DNA from: Lachnospiraceae bacterium
GTDB taxonomy: Bacteria > Bacillota > Clostridia > Lachnospirales > Lachnospiraceae
Assembly (NCBI GenBank): GCA_017503735.1
Contig: JAFVSN010000053.1
Location: forward strand, 1 to 64,000
DNA: 64,000 nucleotides
Direction: 5' to 3'
This document shows positions 35,361 to 42,841 of the stretch, piece after piece. Positions within the stretch are counted from its first letter, which is position 1. Every line of letters starts with the position of its first letter. The notes beneath the pieces are model-generated. The model made no database searches, had not been told where the DNA came from, and saw only the letters and a list, made by a program, of their open reading frames with translations. A program made the position numbers and the translations under genes.

Positions 35361-36056
35361 TCATTTCCACGGCCGATTTTTGTTAAGCCATCCGTTTTCT
35401 TCCCAGTAGGTTTTCTCTATAGGAGAGGAACCCATTCCGCCGGCCTGCATCTTGCTCATGACAAAGAATATGAAGCGGGTCTTGAAACCTGTAAAAGGCT
35501 TTTTGTTGTTTGAAAGTTTTTTTGCTAATTTTGTTGTAATCGTATCTAGCTTTTTCTTTTTCTTTGCGGAAACCATATCCCAGTGCATGGCCTGCAGGGC
35601 GACACCGAGTGTCTTTATGTAAGGAACTCCCCAGTAAAACAGTGCGGTGGAAATATCCTTGGTGGCAGATTTTGCACCGGCACCGGCAGCAGTGGAGACT
35701 ACAACGGCTTTTTTTGAAAACATACAAGCACGAGGACGGTGCGACATCCAGTAGGTGAAGGTTAAATCAAGAAAAGATTTCATCGGTGCGGAGGCTCTCA
35801 GACAATAAGTCGGAGTAGTAAAGATAAGCAAATCAGCGGCCTCCATCGCATCCATGATTTTCTTTTTTTCTCCGTAAAACGGACAGTTTTGGTCTCCTTC
35901 GATGCACTGATAACATCCCAGACAGAAGTGATTCAGGTCTTTCGGAAGAAAGAATTCCGTGATTTCTTTTTCTACAGTTACTTTTTCTGCTATCATACGT
36001 CCGATATGATAGGTGCTTCCTTTGTGGTTTTGTCCGTGAATCAATACGATATTCAT
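35361..36056 (-). CDS. NADPH-dependent FMN reductase / iron-sulfur flavoprotein-type oxidoreductase
   Basis: A 231-residue flavodoxin-fold protein. The N-terminal FMN phosphate loop is LIHGQNHKGSTYHIGRMIA. A Cys cluster follows (CLGCYQCIEGDQNC), like that of iron-sulfur flavoproteins, then LLIFTTPTYCLRASAPMKSF. It probably transfers electrons to an unknown acceptor such as a quinone, disulfide or drug. Its start overlaps the stop of the TetR gene by 4 bases, so the two are coupled and the flavoprotein is probably the regulated output of the repressor. Confidence 0.8.
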   Translation of the reverse strand: MNIVLIHGQNHKGSTYHIGRMIAEKVTVEKEITEFFLPKDLNHFCLGCYQCIEGDQNCPFYGEKKKIMDAMEAADLLIFTTPTYCLRASAPMKSFLDLTFTYWMSHRPRACMFSKKAVVVSTAAGAGAKSATKDISTALFYWGVPYIKTLGVALQAMHWDMVSAKKKKKLDTITTKLAKKLSNNKKPFTGFKTRFIFFVMSKMQAGGMGSSPIEKTYWEENGWLNKNRPWK

Positions 36057-36676
36057 TGTGTGTTCTCCTTTTTGTAAATTAGATTGAATTGCTTGATATG
36101 TTGTTCCAAAAGCCGTAGTGCTTCCGGTTCCCGTTCCGGCTCTCGGTCACAAAGCGTCAGCAGGAGGTAAAGGGGTGCATAGAAATGAAGTGCCATAACA
36201 TCGGCATTGACAGGACGGAACAGTCCGCAAGCACCGAGCATGGACAATATCCGGCTTTGATAGGAGAGCGGGTCATCGGTATACTGCTTTGTGTAGAGTG
36301 CGCCCAGTTCTGCATCATGAAACTGTTCAATGGTTAACATTTTACGGAAGCGGCACACGTAGTCATCATGTAAAAAGTAGGTAAACAAACCGATACCCAT
36401 TTGTATCAGGGCATCCTCCGAGACAGAAGAGAAGATACCGGCGTCAACGGTGGGATTGCTTCCGTTCATTTGTAGTGTTGCGGTTTGTTTGTCGTATCTT
36501 GTTTGCATTTCCGCAAGAATGCCGTTAAAAATGTCCCGTTTGCTTTTGTAGTGTTTGTAAAGGGACGGAGCTTTGATGCCTACCGCATCCGCGATTTCGG
36601 CGACGGAGACGGCGTGATACCCTTTTTCTGAGAATAGTGTCAGGGAAGCGTCTAAAATTCGTGATTTGGTGTTCAT
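36053..36676 (-). CDS. TetR/AcrR family transcriptional regulator
   Basis: A 207-residue regulator with an N-terminal HTH (ILDASLTLFSEKGYHAVSVA, then EIADAVGIKAPSLYKHYKSK) and a variable C-terminal ligand domain. The start at 36676 is preferred: it has GAGGT upstream and gives the usual distance to the HTH, whereas the Met at 36706 has no ribosome site. Twin palindromic operators lie in its own promoter, so autorepression together with the coupled flavoprotein gene is strongly suggested. Inducer unknown. Confidence 0.9.
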   Translation of the reverse strand: MNTKSRILDASLTLFSEKGYHAVSVAEIADAVGIKAPSLYKHYKSKRDIFNGILAEMQTRYDKQTATLQMNGSNPTVDAGIFSSVSEDALIQMGIGLFTYFLHDDYVCRFRKMLTIEQFHDAELGALYTKQYTDDPLSYQSRILSMLGACGLFRPVNADVMALHFYAPLYLLLTLCDREPEREPEALRLLEQHIKQFNLIYKKENTQ

Positions 36677-36720
36677 GGAGACCTCGCTTGCTAAAAGATT
36701 ATTCATTTGCTTTTAATATT

Positions 36721-36771
36721 GGCTAATAAATATTAGCTATTATGATGATTATAGGCTAATATTTATTAGCT
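36721..36771. promoter_or_regulatory. Promoter with twin TetR-type operators
   Basis: On the minus strand, TTGACA (36776-36771) and TATAAT (36753-36748) are separated by exactly 17 bases. GGCTAATATTTATTAGCT (36754-36771) occupies that spacer. Its exact reverse complement, GGCTAATAAATATTAGCT, is at 36721-36738, just past the start point. Each copy is itself almost palindromic (GCTAATA/TATTAGC). Centres are 33 bp apart, about three helical turns, so two dimers could bind one face. Confidence 0.85.
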
Positions 36772-36828
36772 GTCAAGCTGGTTTTTATATATTGAATAAG
36801 TGAAAGATTGAAAAATATTAAACAGAAC

Positions 36829-36857
36829 TTGTGTTCTGCGTGAGATTATGGTATAAT
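36829..36857 (+). promoter_or_regulatory. Promoter of the holin-like toxin gene
   Basis: TTGTGT (36829-36834), 17-base spacer, extended -10 TGGTATAAT with the hexamer at 36852-36857. Confidence 0.65.
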
Positions 36858-36919
36858 AATATCAGTAGCCGACAGGCTACCGGCAATCGTGTACATACCG
36901 TATGGTAAAGGGTGGGTGA

Positions 36920-36942
36920 CCTTCATTCGGACGGAATGGAGG
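36920..36942 (+). promoter_or_regulatory. Hairpin sequestering the toxin ribosome site
   Basis: CCTTCATTC (36920-36928) pairs with GAATGGAGG (36934-36942; one G-U pair) around a 5-nt loop. The 3' arm contains the GGAGG of the toxin gene. Known type I toxins such as BsrG use similar occlusion. Confidence 0.65.
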
Positions 36943-36950
36943 TGATGCCG

Positions 36951-37040
36951 ATGAAGAATCGTTTTGAATTTAAGGATTTAATGTCCTTCGGAATGTTCCT
37001 TCTGGCATTATTGACATTCATATATTTGATTTGTCAGTAA
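36951..37040 (+). CDS. Holin-like type I toxin (29 aa)
   Basis: A very short gene with an ideal ribosome site (GGAGGTGAT at 36938-36946) and an ATG at 36951; in-frame ATGs at 36936 and 36945 overlap that site. The product MKNRFEFKDL... is a basic/acidic start followed by one membrane helix (FGMFLLALLTFIYLI). This fits the small family annotated as putative holin-like toxin (Hol_Tox), related to TxpA/BsrG type toxins that damage the membrane. A long structured leader, a terminator shared by both strands and a facing promoter make this a type I toxin-antitoxin locus. Confidence 0.75.
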   Translation: MKNRFEFKDLMSFGMFLLALLTFIYLICQ

Positions 37041-37049
37041 CAGAAACAT

Positions 37050-37137
37050 AAAACAAAGCCTCCCCTGTACTTTGGCGAGTTAGGGAAGGCTTTTTCACTT
37101 AACTAAGGTCAACCACTCTGTGGCGATTGCCTTTTCT
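37050..37137 (-). ncRNA. Candidate antisense antitoxin RNA
   Basis: A minus-strand promoter is visible: TTGCAT (37171-37166), 16-base spacer, extended -10 TGGTATAAT (37152-37144). Transcription would start near 37137 and end after the shared stem, giving about 85-90 nt. It contains a CCAC-AGA-GTGG hairpin and then overlaps the 3' end of the toxin mRNA by about 45 bases. This is the TxpA/RatA-type convergent arrangement. Start and end points are inferred. Confidence 0.6.
37055..37095. terminator. Bidirectional terminator shared by toxin mRNA and antisense RNA
   Basis: AAAGCCT-CCCT pairs with AGGG-AGGCTTT (one mismatch), with TTTTT on the plus side and GTTTTATG on the minus side. Confidence 0.8.
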
Positions 37138-37224
37138 AAGTTTATTATACCATAGTTTTGACAAGATGCAAGTGTTTTTATTTGGAATAGCAAAGTATGG
37201 ATACACGGATTTCGAAAAAAGTGC

Positions 37225-37253
37225 TTTCCTTTTTGGACATATTGTGGTATGAT
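37225..37253 (+). promoter_or_regulatory. Extended -10 promoter of pnp
   Basis: TGGTATGAT (hexamer 37248-37253) with a weak TTTCCT at 37225-37230 and a 17-base spacer; about 105 bases of leader follow. Confidence 0.5.
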
Positions 37254-37262
37254 ATATATTTA

Positions 37263-37337
37263 GCGGAGATATATCCCGAGACTTCTGAAAAGCATATCGG
37301 TTGCGGTGTGTTTTCCAGTTGTTTCGGCAATCTCCGC
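37263..37337 (+). promoter_or_regulatory. Long-range stem in the pnp leader
   Basis: GCGGAGAT (37263-37270) is perfectly complementary to ATCTCCGC (37330-37337), closing a 59-base loop that ends 28 bases before the start codon. E. coli pnp is autoregulated through a leader stem cut by RNase III and digested by PNPase; a similar role here is inference. Confidence 0.5.
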
Positions 37338-37365
37338 AAGAAAATAATACAAAAGGAGATTAGTT

Positions 37366-39453
37366 ATGGCATTCAAGAGTTTTTCTATGGAACTCGCAGG
37401 CAGAACTTTGACCGTAGATATCGGCAGAGTTGCCGCACAGGCAAACGGTGCAGCTTTCATGCACTATGGTAACACCACGGTTCTTTCCACCGCAACGGCT
37501 TCCGAGAAGCCGCGTGACGGTATCGATTTCTTCCCGCTCAGCGTTGAGTACGAGGAGAAGTTGTACGCAGTAGGTAAGATTCCGGGAGGTTTCAACCGCA
37601 GAGAGGGTAAGGCTTCCGAGAACGCTATCCTTACTTCCCGTGTAATCGACCGTCCGATGCGTCCGTTATTCCCGAAGGATTACAGAAACGACGTTACCTT
37701 AAACAACATGGTTATGTCCGTAGACCCGGAGTGTAGCCCGGAGCTTACCGCTATGTTAGGTTCCGCAATCGCAGTAGCGATTTCTGATATTCCGTTTGAC
37801 GGTCCGTGCGCTACTACCCAGGTTGGTATGATTAACGGAGAGTTCGTATTTAACCCGAATTCTTCCCAGAACAAGGTTTCCGACTTAAAGCTTACCGTAG
37901 CTTCTACCCGTGATAAGGTTATCATGATTGAAGCAGGTGCAAACGAAGTACCGGAAGCAAAGATGATTGAGGCAATTTATGCCGCTCACGAGATTAACCA
38001 GCAGGTAATCGCATTCATCGATAAGATTGTTGCTGAGTGCGGTAAGGAAAAGCACACCTACACCAGTTGTGCGGTTCCGGAAGAGTTATTCGCGGCTATT
38101 AAGGAAATCGTTCCAACCGCAGAGATGGAAGAGGCTGTATTTACTGATGAGAAGCAGGTTCGTGAGGAAAATATCCGTCAGATTACCGCAAAGCTGGAAG
38201 AGGCTTTTGCTGATAACGAAGAGTGGCTTGCAGTGCTTGGTGAGGCAATTTACCAGTATCAGAAGAAGACCGTTCGTAAGATGATCTTAAAGGATCACAA
38301 GCGTCCGGACGGCAGAGAGCTTACCCAGATTCGTAAGTTGGCTGCAGAAGTAGATATTATCCCGCGTGTACATGGTTCCGCTATGTTCACCAGAGGTCAG
38401 ACCCAGATTTGTAACGTAACCACTTTGGCTCCGCTTTCCGATGCACAGAAGCTTGATGGACTTGATGAGAACGAAGTATCCAAGCGTTACATGCATCACT
38501 ACAACTTCCCGGCTTACTCCGTAGGTGAGACCAAGGTTTCCAGAGGTCCGGGACGTCGTGAAATCGGTCACGGTGCATTGGCTGAGAGAGCACTCCTTCC
38601 GGTTCTTCCGACTGAGGATGTATTCCCGTACGCAATCCGTACCGTATCCGAAACCTTCGAGTCCAACGGTTCTACCTCCATGGCATCTACCTGTGCTTCC
38701 TGTATGTCTCTTATGGCTGCAGGTGTTCCGATTCGTAAGATGGTTGCAGGTATTTCCTGTGGTCTTGTAACCGGCGATACCGACGATGATTATGTATTGT
38801 TAACCGATATTCAGGGTCTTGAGGACTTTTTCGGCGATATGGACTTTAAGGTAACCGGTACTGACGAAGGTATTACTGCAATCCAGATGGATATTAAGAT
38901 TCACGGTTTGACCAGAAGCATCGTTGAGGGTGCTATCGCAAGATGTCGTGAAGCAAGAATGTTCATTATGGAGAACTGCATGAAGCCGGCTATCGCAGAG
39001 CCGAGACCGGAAGTAAATGAGTTTGCTCCGAAGATTATTCAGATTCAGATCGACCCGTCCAAGATCGGTGAGGTTGTAGGTCAGAGAGGTAAGACCATCA
39101 ACGCTATCATCGAAGAGTGCGGTGTTAAGATTGATATTACCGATGACGGTGCGGTTTCCGTATGCGGAACCGACCCGGCAGGTATGCAGCGTGCCATCGA
39201 CCTGATCCAGATTATTGTTACCGATTTCGAAGAGGGACAGGTTCTGGAAGGTAAGGTTGTCAGCATTAAGGAGTTCGGTGCATTCCTTGAGTTCGCACCG
39301 GGCAAGGAAGCTATGGTTCACATCTCCAAGATTTCCAAGGAGCGCATCAACCACGTAGAAGATGTTCTGACCCTTGGCGATGTTGTAAAGGCAGTTTGCC
39401 TTGGCAAGGACAAGATGGGCAGAATCAGCTTCAGTATTAAGGATGTAAAGTAA
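37366..39453 (+). CDS. pnp: Polyribonucleotide nucleotidyltransferase (PNPase)
   Basis: A 695-residue phosphorolytic 3'-5' exoribonuclease acting as a trimer. Two RNase PH-like cores are visible: the first has GRVAAQANGAAF and NRREGKASE with DRPMRPLFP, the second has GSAMFTRGQTQ, SRGPGRREIGHGALAERALL and SNGSTSMAS. The C-terminal KH domain (IIQIQIDPSKIGEVVGQRGK) and S1 domain (VSIKEFGAFLEFAPGKEAMV) follow. Codon use is strongly biased, as in highly expressed genes. AAAGGAG lies 8 nt before the ATG. The stop is only 12 bases before a large palindromic element. Confidence 0.98.
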   Translation: MAFKSFSMELAGRTLTVDIGRVAAQANGAAFMHYGNTTVLSTATASEKPRDGIDFFPLSVEYEEKLYAVGKIPGGFNRREGKASENAILTSRVIDRPMRPLFPKDYRNDVTLNNMVMSVDPECSPELTAMLGSAIAVAISDIPFDGPCATTQVGMINGEFVFNPNSSQNKVSDLKLTVASTRDKVIMIEAGANEVPEAKMIEAIYAAHEINQQVIAFIDKIVAECGKEKHTYTSCAVPEELFAAIKEIVPTAEMEEAVFTDEKQVREENIRQITAKLEEAFADNEEWLAVLGEAIYQYQKKTVRKMILKDHKRPDGRELTQIRKLAAEVDIIPRVHGSAMFTRGQTQICNVTTLAPLSDAQKLDGLDENEVSKRYMHHYNFPAYSVGETKVSRGPGRREIGHGALAERALLPVLPTEDVFPYAIRTVSETFESNGSTSMASTCASCMSLMAAGVPIRKMVAGISCGLVTGDTDDDYVLLTDIQGLEDFFGDMDFKVTGTDEGITAIQMDIKIHGLTRSIVEGAIARCREARMFIMENCMKPAIAEPRPEVNEFAPKIIQIQIDPSKIGEVVGQRGKTINAIIEECGVKIDITDDGAVSVCGTDPAGMQRAIDLIQIIVTDFEEGQVLEGKVVSIKEFGAFLEFAPGKEAMVHISKISKERINHVEDVLTLGDVVKAVCLGKDKMGRISFSIKDVK

Positions 39454-39465
39454 AGGCAAAAGTTC

Positions 39466-39660
39466 GCTCTTTCGCATGAGAGGGTATTGAAACCAGTCGA
39501 AAAATGAAATAGTTTCACGGGAACCCGCTCTCGCTCTTGCACAAACGCAGCGGATACTAGGCTCAAAAATACTTCGCCAAGTACCGGCGTTTGCTTAAGG
39601 TTCCCTACTGAAACTTTTCATTTTTCGACTTTTGTTTTAGTGCTTTATATGCGAAAGAGC
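39466..39660 (+). repeat. Palindromic intergenic element, copy A
   Basis: A nested inverted repeat of 195 bases. Outer arms GCTCTTTCGCAT / ATGCGAAAGAGC (39466-39477 and 39649-39660) are perfect. Inner arms of about 30 bases (39495-39525 and 39599-39630), beginning AGTCGAAAAATGAA, are nearly perfect. Between them is a core (39521-39583) that matches copy B at 50 of 63 positions without gaps. A further AAACGC/GCGTTT pairing lies in the core. It begins 12 bases after the pnp stop codon, in the same orientation, and probably also ends the pnp transcript. Confidence 0.8.
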
Positions 39661-39732
39661 CAGTGTGATTACTTGATAGGAGATTAGGTCCAATGAGTTT
39701 GCTGTAATTTTATAGTTAATGGAGGATATGGA

Positions 39733-40296
39733 GTGCAGGATAAAATTGTCACAATAGAAAAGGCGGCTAAAGAATTATTATACGGCAAAATAGAAGATGC
39801 TTGCCATATTATTCAACAAGAATATCCTTTTGAGAGGTATGAGGTATTCCATAGAACCTATACACTTAAGCAAAAGATGAAAAAGTTTAAGGAAGATGGA
39901 TTTATAGATAGATATACAGGTGAAAAATTGATTAATCCGGGAATATTAAAAATATTTTCGTTTTATTTTCCAAATGATTTTCCATATCATCCACATGGGA
40001 AAATGACAGAGGGACACATTGCTTATTGGGAGTTATTTCCGACAATTGACCATATTTATCCAATTGCAATGGGGGGAATAGATGAACCGGAAAATTGGGC
40101 TACAACATCTATGCTAAATAACGCTGTAAAAAGTAATTGGTCGCTAAAACAACTTCGTTGGGAATTACATCCAGCTGGTAAGTTTGAAGAATGGGACGGA
40201 TTAACGAAATTGTTTGTTGATATTGTGGATAATGATAAGAATCTAATGGATGATAAATATATTAAAACATGGTACAATGCAAGTAAGGATATTTAA
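39733..40296 (+). CDS. HNH endonuclease family protein
   Basis: A 187-residue protein with an HNH-type motif: PTIDHIYPIAMGGIDEPENW followed by ATTSMLNNAVKSN, giving the Asp-His, Asn and Asn/Lys positions of the beta-beta-alpha metal fold. The N-terminal 90 residues are charged and unassigned. It starts with GTG, set by GGAGG 7 nt upstream. Codon use is much more AT-rich than pnp or the M16 gene on either side, which suggests recent acquisition. It sits directly after palindromic element A and splits what is often a pnp-peptidase neighbourhood. Host function could be defence, homing or restriction-like; not known. Confidence 0.75.
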   Translation: MQDKIVTIEKAAKELLYGKIEDACHIIQQEYPFERYEVFHRTYTLKQKMKKFKEDGFIDRYTGEKLINPGILKIFSFYFPNDFPYHPHGKMTEGHIAYWELFPTIDHIYPIAMGGIDEPENWATTSMLNNAVKSNWSLKQLRWELHPAGKFEEWDGLTKLFVDIVDNDKNLMDDKYIKTWYNASKDI

Positions 40297-40366
40297 AAAA
40301 ATTAAAGGTTGTTCTAAATCTAAAAATTGTTAGATTTATTCTGAAATAACAGAAAGGTTTATTTCT

Positions 40367-41740
40367 ATGGATCAAATCGAGTTAATCAGCCTACCAAACG
40401 GTATCCGGGTTGTATTAGAGCCTATGCCGTATGTGAAAACGGCGGCGTTCGGCGTGTTTGTGGGCGTCGGCTCCGTGTGTGAGACAAAAGAGAATAACGG
40501 AATCTCCCATATGATTGAACATATGTTGTTTAAGGGAACGGAAAGCCGGAGCGCCAAGGAGTTAGCAGATATTACGGCGCGTCTCGGTGATACAGCAAAT
40601 GCCTATACCGGTAAGGAGTATACGGCTTATTACGGGGTGACGGTTGCGGAAGAGTTATCGAAACTGATGGAAGTGCTGTCTGATATGTTACTTCATTCCG
40701 TGTTTGAAACAAAGGCGCTTTCTAAAGAAAAGGGCGTGATTTGCGAAGAGATAGATATGTATAACAATTCTCCGGACGATTTGGTGCACGAACTGGCGCA
40801 GAAGCGTGCCTGGCAGGGACATCCCCTTAGTTTTCAGATTTCCGGCACCAAGGGCATTGTGCGGGGAATGACAAGAGAGAAAATATTGACCTTTTATAAG
40901 CGGGAGTATCGACCGGATCGGATGGTGCTTTCCGTGGCAGGAGCTTTTGATAAAAAGGAAGTTATTGAGTCTTTGAGGTCGTTTTTTTGTCCGGGAGGAC
41001 AGAGCGCGGCGGCAGGGATTAAGAAGGATGACTTGGCACCGGATAAGCGGTATGGGAAATATTACGGAGAAAACCGGTCGGAGAGGAAAATGTCTGAACT
41101 GGTGGAAACGCCGGTACAGAACCGCCCGGCAGCCGAATATACCCGAAACTTCTCCAAGTCCTATCAGGATACGTCACAGCTTCATATGAATCTGGTTTTC
41201 CCGGGGATTTCTTATCTGGATGAGAAACGGCATATTGCGACAGTATTTCAGTCGGTGTTCGGTGGAAGTAACAATTCCTTGTTGTTCCAAAAGATTCGTG
41301 AAGAAGAAGGATTGGCTTATGCGGTGTATTCTTACGGTTGTCCGTATGCAAAGGAAGGTCTGGTACATATTGATGCGGTGACGGCACCGAATCAGGCAGA
41401 GTCGGTGTTTGATTATGCGTTAGAGGTGTGTGACATTATGCGGAATCAGTCGGTGTCGGAGGAGACTCTTGTGACACACAAGGCACTCATTCGTACCGAG
41501 GCGATTTTGTCCAAGGAAAGTGTGCAAAGCCGTATGGAAGGTAACGGTAGAAGTGTTCTGCTTCGGGGAAGAGTGGTTTCCCAGGAGGAAGAACTGAAAC
41601 ATATTGAAAATGTTACGGCAGAGGATATACGAGAGTTTGCAAGACAAGTGCTTTGTCCGGAGAAGATGAGTGTGTGTCTTGTGGGCGAAACAAGAAGCGC
41701 AGGGCAGAAGCTTATGAGGAAATTTGAACAGCTCGGTTAA
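40367..41740 (+). CDS. M16 family zinc metallopeptidase (processing peptidase-like)
   Basis: A 457-residue insulinase/pitrilysin-type peptidase. The inverted zinc motif HxxEH is at His48-Met-Ile-Glu51-His52, within ISHMIEHMLFKGTESR, and the distal Glu is in the GVICEEIDMYNN helix. The C-terminal M16 half has FGGSNNSLLFQKIREEEGLA with the conserved Arg-x-Tyr-like region. It resembles the Bacillus MlpA/YmxG peptidase, which is encoded close to pnp; here it is 0.9 kb from pnp, separated by the element and the HNH gene. A role in protein turnover at the cell surface or cytoplasm is not settled. Confidence 0.9.
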   Translation: MDQIELISLPNGIRVVLEPMPYVKTAAFGVFVGVGSVCETKENNGISHMIEHMLFKGTESRSAKELADITARLGDTANAYTGKEYTAYYGVTVAEELSKLMEVLSDMLLHSVFETKALSKEKGVICEEIDMYNNSPDDLVHELAQKRAWQGHPLSFQISGTKGIVRGMTREKILTFYKREYRPDRMVLSVAGAFDKKEVIESLRSFFCPGGQSAAAGIKKDDLAPDKRYGKYYGENRSERKMSELVETPVQNRPAAEYTRNFSKSYQDTSQLHMNLVFPGISYLDEKRHIATVFQSVFGGSNNSLLFQKIREEEGLAYAVYSYGCPYAKEGLVHIDAVTAPNQAESVFDYALEVCDIMRNQSVSEETLVTHKALIRTEAILSKESVQSRMEGNGRSVLLRGRVVSQEEELKHIENVTAEDIREFARQVLCPEKMSVCLVGETRSAGQKLMRKFEQLG

Positions 41741-41830
41741 GAAGAAACAATTTGTAGGAATGAGTAAAATTGACGAGTAATATATTTGGGCCTCAAAACA
41801 GGCGCTTATGTAGAAAGGCAGGTGCGGAAG

Positions 41831-42733
41831 ATGACACTACAACAGCTTCGTTATGTGGTAACGGTGGCAGAAACGGCAAATATTACGGAGGCGGCAAAAC
41901 GGCTGTTTATTTCACAGCCGAGCCTGACCAGTGCCATCCGTGAACTGGAAAAGGAAATGCAGATTACGATTTTTCACCGTACCAATAAGGGGGTGGCGGT
42001 ATCCAATGAAGGTGAATTGTTCTTGTCCTATGCAAGACAGGTATTGGAGCAGACCAGCCTTTTGGAGGAAAAGTTCCTGCATAAAAGGGAGCAGAGACCG
42101 AGGTTTTCCGTGTCATGCCAGCATTATTCCTTTGCGGTGGATGCCTTTGCGGCGGTGATTCGTGAGTTCGGAGAAGACCGATACGACTTTACCCTCCGTG
42201 AGACCCAGACCTATGAGATTATCGAAGATGTAAGCCGATTAAAGAGCGAAATCGGCATTCTGTATACCTCCTCCAAAAACGAGGAAGTGATACTAAAGCT
42301 GCTGAAACAAAACGGGCTGAAGTTTGAACCGCTGGTAACGGCAAAGCCTCACGTTTCTATTTGTACGGACCATCCGTTGGCGAAAAAGAATGTGATTACT
42401 TTGGAAGAACTGGAGGAGTATCCGTACCTTTCCTTCGAGCAGGGCGAGTACAATTCCTTCTACTTTTCGGAGGAAATCCTAAGCACTCTGGATCGCAGTA
42501 AAAACGTCCGGGTCAAGGACCGGGCGACGCTGTCAAACCTGATTGTGCGACTGAACGGTTATACCGTCAGCACCGGTATGCTCAGCAAAGAGTTAAACGG
42601 CGAGAACATTATCGCAAAGCCTTTGGCAGTGGATGAGTCCATGCAGATAGGTATTATTATGCAGAAGGAGATGCCGTTGAGCCGATACGGGGCGGCGTAT
42701 GTGGAGTATTTGAAGGGGTATGTTGGGAAATAG
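41831..42733 (+). CDS. LysR family transcriptional regulator
   Basis: A 300-residue LysR-type regulator. The HTH is MTLQQLRYVVTVAETANITE, then AAKRLFISQPSLTSAIRELE. The effector domain follows from about residue 90 (FSVSCQHYSFAVDAFAAVIR). The start at 41831 puts the HTH at the N-terminus as usual; upstream in-frame codons from 41786 would add 15 residues. Target genes are not evident: neither neighbour is divergent from it. A terminator follows. Confidence 0.9.
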   Translation: MTLQQLRYVVTVAETANITEAAKRLFISQPSLTSAIRELEKEMQITIFHRTNKGVAVSNEGELFLSYARQVLEQTSLLEEKFLHKREQRPRFSVSCQHYSFAVDAFAAVIREFGEDRYDFTLRETQTYEIIEDVSRLKSEIGILYTSSKNEEVILKLLKQNGLKFEPLVTAKPHVSICTDHPLAKKNVITLEELEEYPYLSFEQGEYNSFYFSEEILSTLDRSKNVRVKDRATLSNLIVRLNGYTVSTGMLSKELNGENIIAKPLAVDESMQIGIIMQKEMPLSRYGAAYVEYLKGYVGK

Positions 42734-42743
42734 AAAACAACAC

Positions 42744-42785
42744 ACGGTTGAGCGTAAAGTGCGCTCAACCGTTGTTTGCTTTTTG
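42744..42785 (+). terminator. Intrinsic terminator after the LysR gene
   Basis: Stem ACGGTTGAGCG / CGCTCAACCGT with a 7-nt loop, followed by TGTTTGCTTTTT. Confidence 0.85.
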
Positions 42786-42841
42786 GGGGGTCTTCTGTTA
42801 GGATATCACTAAGAGAAATAAGCAGAAAAGGAGAATTACCA

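Noticed and set aside
39466-39660. A classical MITE or insertion sequence remnant
   Set aside because: The ends of the two copies are unrelated to each other and no target duplication or transposase relic was found.
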